NCBI GenBank assembly: GCA_027047735.1
Contig: JALTUD010000114.1
Coordinates: 1,994 to 8,132, forward strand
Direction: 5' to 3'
Source of the DNA: Flavobacteriales bacterium
GTDB lineage: Bacteria; Bacteroidota; Bacteroidia; Flavobacteriales_D; Parvicellaceae
DNA length: 6,139 nt
Part shown: positions 1 to 6,139 of the stretch, one piece after another
Position numbering within the stretch: the stretch's first letter is position 1
Layout: every line of letters starts with the position of its first letter
The notes under the pieces: model-generated
Told to the model about the DNA's origin: nothing
What the model saw: the letters and a program-made list of their open reading frames with translations, nothing else
Database searches by the model: none
Program-made: the position numbers and the translations under genes

Positions 1-2019
1 AGGACGTCTCACGCCTGTAACACCTTTCATCATTTTTAATACATCAAAAGCAGTAAATTTATCCAAAACAGGAGTAATATTCATTTGAGATTCATAGATA
101 ACTTTCCCGTTTTTATCTTCTATTCTAGCTATAACTACGGGTTTAATAAATGTACCTTCGTTTGAATAAATACTATGAGCAGATGTCAAATCAATTACCG
201 ATAAATCACAAACCCCTAAAGCTAAAGAAGGAGTAGAGGCAAAAGAATTGTTTTTAAGTTGCATAGTTTCAAAATATTGAATAACCCGGGGAATGGTATG
301 TGGGTTTTCAGTAAGTTTAGCCGTTATGTTATTCATGGAGTTAGCCAAAGCAAAGTATAGTGGAGTAGGAAAACCGTCATAATCACGTTCGCCACCCGGA
401 CACCATTGTTTGGTGGTATTTCCATTTGGAATTTCTATGCAGTACCGAACATTCGGAAACTCTGTGCAGGGGGTTAAATTTCCCGTTCCACCTCCGGCAT
501 TTCCGGCTTCAATGGAAGCGGCGTACACAAATGGCTTCATGGTAGAACCGACTTGTCGTCTGGATTGATAAACGTTATCGTATTTGAAAAACTCATAATC
601 ATTTCCTCCGACCCATGTCTTTACAAATCCCGTTGTTGGTTCGATTGAGATGAGCCCAACTCTCAATATTTGTTTGTAATATTTGATAGAGTCCAACGGC
701 GACATTTTTACTTTCTTTTTATGTTGTTTGCTGTTCCAATCAAAGACCGTCATATCTACCGGGGTAGCAAATATTTTTTTAATAGCTTTATAATCTTTAC
801 CTTGTTGCACCAGCTTTTTGTAACGAAGACTTTGTTTAACCGCTTGTTCCATGATGCGGTTGATGGTCTTTTTTGAAACGTTGTTGGCAAAAGGATAGTT
901 TTTATTTTTCTTTACATCTTTGGTAAATGTTTTTTGTAGCGATTTCAAATAGGTCGCAACGGCTTTTTCGGCATGAATTTGCATTTTTTTGTCTATCGTT
1001 GTATAAATTCTTAACCCGTCACGCTCTACATCCAACGGTTTTCCATATTCATTTAACAGTCCTTTTTCTTTGATTATTTTTTTTACTTCTTTTTTTACAT
1101 AAGCTCGTAAATAAGGAGCAACACCACTGTTATAAGTTTCACGATGAAAGTTCAATGAGAGGGGGAGTTTACTTAGTGAATCGTATTCTTGAGCGGTAAT
1201 ATAATTCTCATTTCTCATTAAACTCAAAACGGTGTTTCTTCTTTTTAAAGCATTTTCAGGGTGGCTTTTTGGATTGTAGAAATTAGGATTTTTAGCCATA
1301 CCCACCAGAACGGCACTTTCTTCAGTTGTAAGGTCTTTAGGTTCTTTGCCAAAGTAAATACGAGCAGCAGAATGAATCCCCACAGCATTATGGGTAAAAT
1401 CAAATTGGTTGAAATACATAGCGATTATTTCCTCTTTAGTATATCTGGTTTCTAATCGTGTAGCGATAATCCATTCGGCAAATTTTTGGCGGATGCGTTT
1501 AAAAGAGGATTTAGCCGGATTGTGAAACATCATTTTAGCTAATTGTTGAGTGATGGTACTTGCTCCACCTTTGTTTTGACCGGTTACAGCTCCTAAAACT
1601 GCACGCATAACACCTCTGCCATCTACTCCGGAGTGGCTTTCAAAACGCTTATCTTCTGTTGCTTTTAAAGCATTAATAAGATTTTCGGGAAGTTCTTGGT
1701 AGCTTATTTTGGTTCGGTTGGTATGAGGGGCAAACAAAGTACCGATGATTTCTCCATGAGCGTCATATACATTTGTCGATTCGTCGCTTCTCGGGTTTTC
1801 CAAGGCTTCAATTGAGGGTAAGTCAGACTCAAATGTGGTGAGCAACATCAGAGCAATGATAAACAAAGGAGAAAGTACTGCAACCCACGAATACAGAAGA
1901 ATTTTTATCTTAGTCTTGGTTTGTAGTTCTTCATTTTCGGGTATTGCTTTTTTCTTCTTCTTTTTAGGAGATGAGTTGTTTTGCTTTGGTTTTAAATTTT
2001 TTAATATTTCTCTACTCAT
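1..2019 (-). CDS. Class A penicillin-binding protein, PBP1A type (C-terminus off the left edge)
   Basis: This is a bifunctional peptidoglycan synthase. It polymerises lipid II with its glycosyltransferase domain and cross-links stem peptides with its transpeptidase domain on the outer face of the inner membrane. Translation from the ATG at 2019 stays open to base 1, giving 673 residues. In order: a cytoplasmic tail with six lysines (19-24); one membrane anchor (about 39-60); a GT51 glycosyltransferase with TEDKRFESHSG (catalytic Glu122), GGASTITQQL (about 151-160), RQKFAEW (Glu182) and KEEIIAMYFNQ; a linker; then a transpeptidase with STMK (nucleophile Ser492, Lys495) and SMN (561-563). The KTG motif normally follows and must lie beyond the edge; perhaps 80-100 residues are missing. 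The start lies 34 bp after the recN stop, which suggests co-transcription. Three cysteines lie between the STMK and SMN motifs, in TPCTEF, RYCIE and QWCPGG. The name mrcA/ponA would fit, but symbols vary in this phylum, so none is given. Confidence 0.95.
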   Translation of the reverse strand, partial: MSREILKNLKPKQNNSSPKKKKKKAIPENEELQTKTKIKILLYSWVAVLSPLFIIALMLLTTFESDLPSIEALENPRSDESTNVYDAHGEIIGTLFAPHTNRTKISYQELPENLINALKATEDKRFESHSGVDGRGVMRAVLGAVTGQNKGGASTITQQLAKMMFHNPAKSSFKRIRQKFAEWIIATRLETRYTKEEIIAMYFNQFDFTHNAVGIHSAARIYFGKEPKDLTTEESAVLVGMAKNPNFYNPKSHPENALKRRNTVLSLMRNENYITAQEYDSLSKLPLSLNFHRETYNSGVAPYLRAYVKKEVKKIIKEKGLLNEYGKPLDVERDGLRIYTTIDKKMQIHAEKAVATYLKSLQKTFTKDVKKNKNYPFANNVSKKTINRIMEQAVKQSLRYKKLVQQGKDYKAIKKIFATPVDMTVFDWNSKQHKKKVKMSPLDSIKYYKQILRVGLISIEPTTGFVKTWVGGNDYEFFKYDNVYQSRRQVGSTMKPFVYAASIEAGNAGGGTGNLTPCTEFPNVRYCIEIPNGNTTKQWCPGGERDYDGFPTPLYFALANSMNNITAKLTENPHTIPRVIQYFETMQLKNNSFASTPSLALGVCDLSVIDLTSAHSIYSNEGTFIKPVVIARIEDKNGKVIYESQMNITPVLDKFTAFDVLKMMKGVTGVRRP

Positions 2020-2053
2020 GAGTCAGGTTCGGACAGTTGGCCGGTTATACCAT

Positions 2054-3706
2054 TTAAATTTCTAATAATTCTTTTGCATTATTGATAGCCGCATTTGAAG
2101 GCGGAGTACCACTTAACATGGTTGCTACTTCCCTTATGCGTTGTTCGTCCGATAACGTTTCTATGTGAGTGTTAGTTTCGTTATTCGTATCTTTTTTATA
2201 GACTTTATAATGTGTTGTACCTTTTCCTGCAATTTGCGGTAAATGAGTAATACTGATAAGCTGAATCGTATTTCCCATTTTTTTCATTATTTCTCCCATT
2301 TTATTGGCAACTTCTCCACTAACTCCCGTATCAATTTCGTCAAAAATTAAGGTAGCTAAGTTTTCTTTTTCCGCCAAGATAGCTTTTATCGTAAGCATAA
2401 TTCGGGAAAGTTCTCCGCCTGATGCTATTTTGTTTAACGGACTAAAGTCAGTTCCTTTATTGGTCTTTATCAAAAAAGCGACAGCTTCCAATCCATTGCG
2501 GTTGAAAGAGGGGAGAGGAGAGAACGCTACTTTTAGTTGGGCATTAGGCATCGCCAAATCTTTTAGGAATGTCGGAATTTTTTTCTCTAATATTTTTGCT
2601 GATTTTTTTCTTTCCTCTGAAAGTTTCTTTCCTTTTGTTTTTACCGTATTTATTTGTTCTGCAATTTCTTTTTCCAATTTAGAAATAGAATCTTCTAGTG
2701 AGTTAAAAGTATTTTCTTGTTGAATGAGTTGTTCTTTGGTTGCTTTTAATTCTTCAATGGAAAGCACATTATATTTTTTTTCCAGATGGTTTATTTCGCC
2801 TAGTAATTCATCGAGTTCTTGCAGGCGTTTTTCATCCATTTCTAACGAAGAAATTTTATTATTTAACTCAAAGTTAATGTCTTGAATTTCTACAATACTG
2901 CTTTGCACTCGTTCAGCAAAAGGCTGATAAGACGAATCGATCTTTTCTAATTTGCTTATTATATATTCGAGTTGTTGCAATCCGTTTATTATTCCGGAAA
3001 CTTCGTTGTTTATGATGTTTTCCGTTTCGTTGGTTAGTCGAATAACATCTTCGGCATTGGCGAGTAAATTATATTCCTCTTCAACCTCTTGTTTGTTGGT
3101 ATCCAAATCTATTTTGGAGAGTTCTTCTATTTGGAAGCGAATAAAATCTTGTTCTTGAACGGCTTTACTTTGTAGTTCGTTCAAGTGTTCTAATTCTTTA
3201 ACGAGATGAATATATCGGTCATATTCTTTTTGGTAGGATAGTAGTGTGTTTTGCGTATCTCCAACCGTATCCAAAACATGGTACTGAAAATTACTTTGGT
3301 TAATGAGTCGGGTTTGATGTTGACTGTGAATATCAATTAAGTGTTTGCCCAGTTCTTTCAGTACGGTCAATTTTACGGGAGTATCGTTGACAAAGGCTCT
3401 TGATTTCCCCGACGGAGTTATTTCTCTTCGAATAATGGTTTCTGTTTCAAAATCAAGGTCGTTATTGTCAAAAAAAGTTGCTAAACTTTCAGAGGAAATA
3501 TGAAAAGTTCCCTCTATGATACATTTTTTTGATTTGTCTTTCAGTGATTGCAAATCGGCACGTTCACCTATGATTAGCCCTAAGGCTCCCAACATAATCG
3601 ATTTCCCTGAACCGGTTTCTCCGGTGATAACACTAAACCCTTTTTTGAAGTCGATGCTTAGTTGGTCGATGAGTGCAAAATTTTGTATGGAAAGATGTTT
3701 TAACAT
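2054..3706 (-). CDS. recN: DNA repair protein RecN
   Basis: RecN is an SMC-like ABC-type ATPase of the cytoplasm that acts early in recombinational repair of double-strand breaks. The gene is complete at 550 residues, the usual family length. The N-terminal half-ATPase begins MLKHLSIQNFALID and carries the Walker A motif GETGSGKS (29-36). The middle (roughly 160-400) is rich in Glu, Lys, Leu and Gln and reads as the antiparallel coiled-coil arm. The C-terminal half-ATPase has the ABC signature SGGELSR (429-435), Walker B with D-loop LIFDEIDTG (453-461) and the switch histidine in ITHLPQIA (His488). The ATG at 3706 is chosen because it begins the conserved N-terminus and an exact TAnnTTTG box lies just upstream. 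There is no sign of SOS control: I saw no LexA-like box, but I did not search for one systematically. The gene probably shares a transcript with the downstream PBP gene. Confidence 0.97.
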   Translation of the reverse strand: MLKHLSIQNFALIDQLSIDFKKGFSVITGETGSGKSIMLGALGLIIGERADLQSLKDKSKKCIIEGTFHISSESLATFFDNNDLDFETETIIRREITPSGKSRAFVNDTPVKLTVLKELGKHLIDIHSQHQTRLINQSNFQYHVLDTVGDTQNTLLSYQKEYDRYIHLVKELEHLNELQSKAVQEQDFIRFQIEELSKIDLDTNKQEVEEEYNLLANAEDVIRLTNETENIINNEVSGIINGLQQLEYIISKLEKIDSSYQPFAERVQSSIVEIQDINFELNNKISSLEMDEKRLQELDELLGEINHLEKKYNVLSIEELKATKEQLIQQENTFNSLEDSISKLEKEIAEQINTVKTKGKKLSEERKKSAKILEKKIPTFLKDLAMPNAQLKVAFSPLPSFNRNGLEAVAFLIKTNKGTDFSPLNKIASGGELSRIMLTIKAILAEKENLATLIFDEIDTGVSGEVANKMGEIMKKMGNTIQLISITHLPQIAGKGTTHYKVYKKDTNNETNTHIETLSDEQRIREVATMLSGTPPSNAAINNAKELLEI

Positions 3707-3711
3707 AGTCG

Positions 3712-3719
3712 CAAAAATA
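3712..3719 (-). promoter_or_regulatory. Candidate Bacteroidota -7 promoter box for recN
   Basis: On the minus strand the sequence reads TATTTTTG, an exact match to the TAnnTTTG -7 element recognised by the primary sigma factor of Bacteroidota. It ends only 5 bases before the recN ATG, so the transcript would be nearly leaderless. No clear TTG element is visible at the expected -33 position, which lowers confidence. An AT-rich genome will also produce this octamer by chance. Confidence 0.45.
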
Positions 3720-3936
3720 CAAGAAAGGATTAGAATTTAGAACCTTAGCTATGGAAATATTTTGCGAAGTATTATAAGGATATAAAATCGCTTTGTTTTC
3801 TACTTAATGTTCTAATGGTATGAACTACCGATGAAAGAAACGAGAGGGAGAAACGAATGAAAGTGTAGTGAATACAACTTTTCCTGGGGGGGATTATATC
3901 TGTTTCAGTGTGTTCGCTTGTAAGGGACAGGTTTTT

Positions 3937-3993
3937 CTATTTTGGGCGTGGAGAGAGCAATGCTATGGCTTTTATTAATTCTGATTTGGTCAT
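3937..3993 (-). other. 18-codon mini-ORF, possible gene remnant (MTKSELIKAIALLSPRPK)
   Basis: An ATG at 3993 opens a frame of 18 codons that stops at 3937. The first eleven residues, MTKSELIKAIA, resemble the N-terminus of HU/IHF-family DNA-binding proteins (typically M-N/T-K-x-E/D-L-I-x-x-I/V-A). The frame then ends, and no continuation of an HU fold is evident. It could be the stump of a truncated gene, part of a repeated element, or chance. It lies in the spacer between the RHS module and recN. Confidence 0.2.
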
Positions 3994-4044
3994 AGTTTGG
4001 ATTTTTAATTATTATAGAATGACGTGTAGGTTGCTGGGCTAACA

Positions 4045-4058
4045 AACTTTTAAAAGTT
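4045..4058. repeat. 14-bp perfect palindrome at the end of the small hypothetical gene
   Basis: AACTTTTAAAAGTT is a perfect inverted repeat. It overlaps the last codons and stop (4050-4052) of the 138-residue hypothetical gene. There is no loop, little GC and no convincing U tract, so it is a weak terminator candidate. It could be a protein-binding site or a chance AT palindrome. A second short inverted repeat, ACTCTGAGAGT, lies immediately beside it at 4060-4070, inside the coding end. Confidence 0.35.
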
Positions 4059-4466
4059 AACTCTGAGAGTAAGTAATTTGGTCATTTCGTCAAGTTGTTC
4101 ATCACTCAAATATTTCTCTAATTTTCTATGGGCAAATCTATAATTAAAAACCCTAACAAGCCTTCTGTATTCCAGTTGCGATACTTTGCTTCCATATTTG
4201 ATAACATACTCAACCTCTCCTTTGTTTTTTTTCTTATTAGAATATCCCTTAAACAACCCATTACCTAGAGAGTCTATGATAACAGGTTCGATAAAAGAGT
4301 CTATTGAAGTGTCATAATTAAATGATTTAACTGCCTTTTGTTTCCAGTCATAGTTCTGAACAGAACTATCAATCTTAAAGCTTCTACAAGAAGCAAACCT
4401 TGTCAAAATTAATATAACTAGAATATTAATGCTCAAAGTAACGATTCTATGTCCTTTAGTTATCAT
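4050..4466 (-). CDS. Small membrane-anchored or lipoprotein-like hypothetical protein, candidate RHS immunity protein
   Basis: I do not recognise this family. The frame can open at a TTG (4478) or at an ATG four codons later (4466). The ATG is preferred and gives 138 residues. The N-terminus is a short positive stretch (KGHR) and a hydrophobic run at about 8-22, followed by RFASC with Cys27. That makes it either a signal-anchor protein or a lipoprotein with a poor lipobox: Phe at -3, and an Arg just before it, are atypical. The rest is soluble, basic and Tyr/Lys-rich (GEVEYVIKYG, EYRRLVRVFNYRF), ending in a probable helix, LSDEQLDEMTKLL. It lies 82 bp after the RHS-tip gene on the same strand, where immunity genes of polymorphic toxins usually sit. 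Immunity is inferred from that position only. Base composition is as AT-rich as the neighbours. It could equally be an unrelated cargo gene. Confidence 0.6.
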   Translation of the reverse strand: MITKGHRIVTLSINILVILILTRFASCRSFKIDSSVQNYDWKQKAVKSFNYDTSIDSFIEPVIIDSLGNGLFKGYSNKKKNKGEVEYVIKYGSKVSQLEYRRLVRVFNYRFAHRKLEKYLSDEQLDEMTKLLTLRVNF

Positions 4467-4548
4467 ATTGACATCCAAATTAATTTTAGTTAGTTTCCAA
4501 TTTATTTATAGACCTTTTTTCTCTTCAATAGTTTTCGGGAGTTTAATG

Positions 4549-5436
4549 TCAAGACTGCCCTTTTTGTTTTTTTAATAATTCTTTAGCGAATCTGTCTTCT
4601 TTACGTCTTGATTTTCCTTCACCTTGAAAAGGATGTATAGCTTCTGAGGCTTCGTGATAGGTGGTAATGGCTACTTTTTCCTCAAATGAATTTTCATCAT
4701 GAGGATCACTGTAAGGAGAGGGGTTAACATCACCATTTACTATAGCCTTTATCGAACCTACATGTATTTCTGCAATCTTCGCACTTTTGCCATTGACATC
4801 ACCACGATAATTCACTCCTTGTTGTGCAATTTTATAGTTATCATCAATTGATTGTGTTTCTGTCAATTTTCCATTTTTAACTGCCTTCTTTGTAATACGT
4901 TTGTATCCAGGGAACTTTTTAACTTCTGGAATTGAATATGTAATTTTGTCATTATCTATTTTAATGTGAACTTTACGGAAGTTTCGATTCATCTGCCTTA
5001 TTAATTTTCTGCCAGATTTAGTTTGTGCCATTATCTCGAATTGAGCTGTAACCTTATCTCCAAGAACTTCTGTTTTTGAGTAAGTTAAGTCGCCATTTTT
5101 TTTGACTTTAACCTTCACTCTATTTCCGTTTGCATCTATTATTCTATTTCCATCAGGATCAATAAAACGTAAAGGACTATTATCTACGAAATCATACGGA
5201 GACAATGCAGGGTATTGCCTAGCTAGACCATCAATACTCAACCACCTACCAAGTCTCGGGTCGTACATTCTAGCCCCAAAATCCAAGTGATTCCCACTCC
5301 CCTTTACTTCATCATCTTTTTCCATCCCATTAAAGCCGTATCTATAACTCTCCACACTTCCATTCCTTCCCCTCATAGCCATACCAAATGGATAATAATC
5401 AGGGCAACTAGCGATATTTATTGTTAAAAAACGCAT
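4549..5436 (-). CDS. Orphan RHS-repeat C-terminal tip with putative zincin-like toxin domain
   Basis: This 295-residue protein is the C-terminal end of an RHS/YD-repeat polymorphic toxin without its repeat shell. Residues 13-96 are the RHS-associated core: DYYPFGM, YRYGFNGMEKDDE, GNHLDFGARMYDPRLGRWLSID, LSPYDFVDNSPL and the boundary FIDPDG (91-96). Residues 97-295 form a variable tip I cannot assign to a named family: a Lys-rich beta-like region, TKSGRKLIRQMN (139-150), VHIKID, AKIAEIHVGSIKAI, then YHEASEAIHPF (His261, Glu262, Glu265, His268) and KEDRFAKELLKK near the end. An HE motif after a beta-rich stretch, followed by a helix with acidic residues, resembles zincin-type peptidase toxins, but HExxH is not present. 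The ATG at 5436 lies 25 bp after the obg stop with no Shine-Dalgarno. Its first dozen residues are not RHS-like, which points to a 5' truncation whose start arose at the junction. It may be a silent toxin cassette, a low-expressed cytoplasmic protein or a pseudogene. Confidence 0.8.
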   Translation of the reverse strand: MRFLTINIASCPDYYPFGMAMRGRNGSVESYRYGFNGMEKDDEVKGSGNHLDFGARMYDPRLGRWLSIDGLARQYPALSPYDFVDNSPLRFIDPDGNRIIDANGNRVKVKVKKNGDLTYSKTEVLGDKVTAQFEIMAQTKSGRKLIRQMNRNFRKVHIKIDNDKITYSIPEVKKFPGYKRITKKAVKNGKLTETQSIDDNYKIAQQGVNYRGDVNGKSAKIAEIHVGSIKAIVNGDVNPSPYSDPHDENSFEEKVAITTYHEASEAIHPFQGEGKSRRKEDRFAKELLKKQKGQS

Positions 5437-5461
5437 TCTTTTTTAATTTCAAGGAAACGTC

Positions 5462-6139
5462 CTAATCATCATTATTATTTATCTTTTTCCAAAGGACATC
5501 TTTTAATTCAGAAATTCCCTTTCCGCTTACCGCAGAAATAAACAAAGTTTCTACATCATTCGGCAGTTCAGGTTTTAGTTCTTCGATTAATTCATCGTCT
5601 AACATATCACTTTTGGTAATAGCTAAAACTCTTTCCTTATCCAACAATTCAGGGTTAAACTCCCTTAACTCGTTGAGTAGAATTTCGTACTCCTTTTTTA
5701 TGTCGTCGCTGTCAATAGGAACCATAAAAAGCAAAACCGCATTCCTTTCTATATGCCTTAAAAAACGATGACCGATGCCTTTTCCTTTGTGAGCATCCTC
5801 AATGATACCGGGAATATCAGCCATCACAAAAGATTTGTAATTTCGATAATCTACGATACCCAAATTGGGGACAAGTGTAGTAAACGGATAGTTGGCAATC
5901 TCCGGTTTTGCCGCACTTACCACCGAAAGCAAAGTCGATTTTCCGGCATTAGGAAAGCCGACTAAACCGACGTCGGCAAGCACTTTTAATTCTAAAATCA
6001 CCCATTCTTCCAGACCTTCTTCTCCCGGTTGTGCGTATTGCGGATTTTGATTGGTCGCCGATTTAAAATGAGAATTTCCAAGTCCACCTTTTCCGCCTTT
6101 TACCAAAACCACTTCTTGACCATCTTCCGTAATTTCACA
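5462..6139 (-). CDS. obgE: Obg family GTPase (N-terminus off the right edge)
   Basis: Obg (also called CgtA) is an essential GTPase that binds the large ribosomal subunit during assembly and links it to growth and stress signalling. The visible 225 residues run in frame from base 6139 to the stop at 5462-5464. The GTG at 6112 is an internal valine codon, not the start, because the upstream residues (EITEDGQE) continue the Obg fold. The end of the glycine-rich Obg domain is seen in VLVKGGKGGLGNSHF. The G domain has G1 GFPNAGKS (visible residues 61-68), G2 FTT (86-88), G3 DIPG (108-111), switch II GKGIGHRFLRHIERN, G4 TKSD (175-178, Thr in place of the usual Asn) and G5 SAVSGKG (from 202). The protein ends INNNDD, without the extra C-terminal domain of some Firmicutes and Actinobacteria homologues. 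About 105-110 N-terminal residues are missing. The RHS tip follows directly on the same strand. Confidence 0.97.
   Translation of the reverse strand, partial: CEITEDGQEVVLVKGGKGGLGNSHFKSATNQNPQYAQPGEEGLEEWVILELKVLADVGLVGFPNAGKSTLLSVVSAAKPEIANYPFTTLVPNLGIVDYRNYKSFVMADIPGIIEDAHKGKGIGHRFLRHIERNAVLLFMVPIDSDDIKKEYEILLNELREFNPELLDKERVLAITKSDMLDDELIEELKPELPNDVETLFISAVSGKGISELKDVLWKKINNNDD

Larger units (their letters stand above)
3707..4049. other. Gene-poor spacer between recN and the small hypothetical gene
   Basis: These 343 bases hold no ORF of convincing length on either strand. What can be seen: the candidate recN -7 box next to recN; a purine-rich tract around 3830-3870; a run of seven G at 3886-3892, unusual in such AT-rich DNA; an 18-codon mini-ORF at 3993-3937 on the minus strand; and a palindrome starting at 4045 that overlaps the end of the neighbouring ORF. 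No tRNA, rRNA or CRISPR structure is apparent. The local composition (GGGCGTGGAGAGAGC, GTAGGTTGCTGGGC) is richer in G than its surroundings. This may mark a decayed insertion or repeat element, but I cannot identify it. Confidence 0.6.

Noticed and set aside
670..876. Plus-strand open frame of 68 codons within the PBP gene
   Set aside because: Antisense to the continuous PBP frame, which was followed codon by codon from 2019 to 1 without interruption.
1835..2065. Plus-strand open frame of 76 codons over the start of the PBP gene
   Set aside because: Its hydrophobic Phe run is the complement of the PBP lysine run and membrane anchor. It is antisense shadow, not a membrane protein.
2304..2723. 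Open frame of 139 codons on the plus strand inside recN
   Set aside because: It lies wholly antisense to the well-supported recN C-terminal ATPase region, has a low-complexity Ser/Phe-rich translation and no recognisable motif.
3707..4049. tRNA, CRISPR array or attachment site in the spacer
   Set aside because: No cloverleaf, regularly spaced repeats or duplicated ends could be found by eye.
4045..4070. Rho-independent terminator at the end of the small hypothetical gene
   Set aside because: The palindrome is all A/T apart from one C-G pair, has no loop and is not followed by a clear U run on the transcribed strand, so it is listed only as a palindrome.
5462..6112. Obg starting at the GTG at 6112 as a short 216-residue protein
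   Set aside because: The frame continues upstream to the window edge with Obg-like sequence (EITEDGQE), and a start at 6112 would remove most of the Obg fold. The GTG encodes an internal valine.

Overview
The window looks like chromosomal DNA of a Bacteroidota bacterium, most likely a member of the Flavobacteriia. It is AT-rich. Its three recognisable housekeeping proteins have Bacteroidota-style sequences. The start of recN is preceded by an exact TAnnTTTG box, the sigma-A -7 element of that phylum, and no start has a convincing Shine-Dalgarno sequence. Every supported gene lies on the minus strand, so transcription runs from right to left.

Layout in transcription order: (1) 6139-5462 is the C-terminal two thirds of the ribosome-assembly GTPase Obg, whose N-terminus lies off the right edge. 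(2) 5436-4549, only 25 bp after the obg stop, is an orphan RHS-repeat tip. It has about 84 residues of the conserved RHS-associated core followed by a roughly 200-residue variable C-terminal domain carrying an HEASEAIH (HExxExxH) motif. (3) 4466-4050 is a small unrecognised protein with one hydrophobic N-terminal segment, placed where an immunity gene for the RHS tip would be expected. (4) 4049-3707 is a gene-poor spacer with an 18-codon mini-ORF and no recognisable gene. (5) 3706-2054 is a complete recN (DNA repair, SMC-like ATPase). (6) 2019-1, 34 bp after recN, is a bifunctional class A penicillin-binding protein (PBP1A type) that runs off the left edge before its KTG motif.

Obg, RecN and the PBP are core genes for ribosome biogenesis and growth control, double-strand-break repair and cell-wall synthesis. 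recN and the PBP gene are close enough to be co-transcribed. The segment between obg and recN (about 5461-3707) is the accessory part and the most interesting stretch. It looks like a displaced polymorphic-toxin module (RHS core stub, putative zincin-like toxin tip and candidate immunity protein) lodged directly behind obg without the large RHS shell, plus a possible insertion scar. The toxin and immunity roles are inferred from architecture and position, not shown by the sequence.
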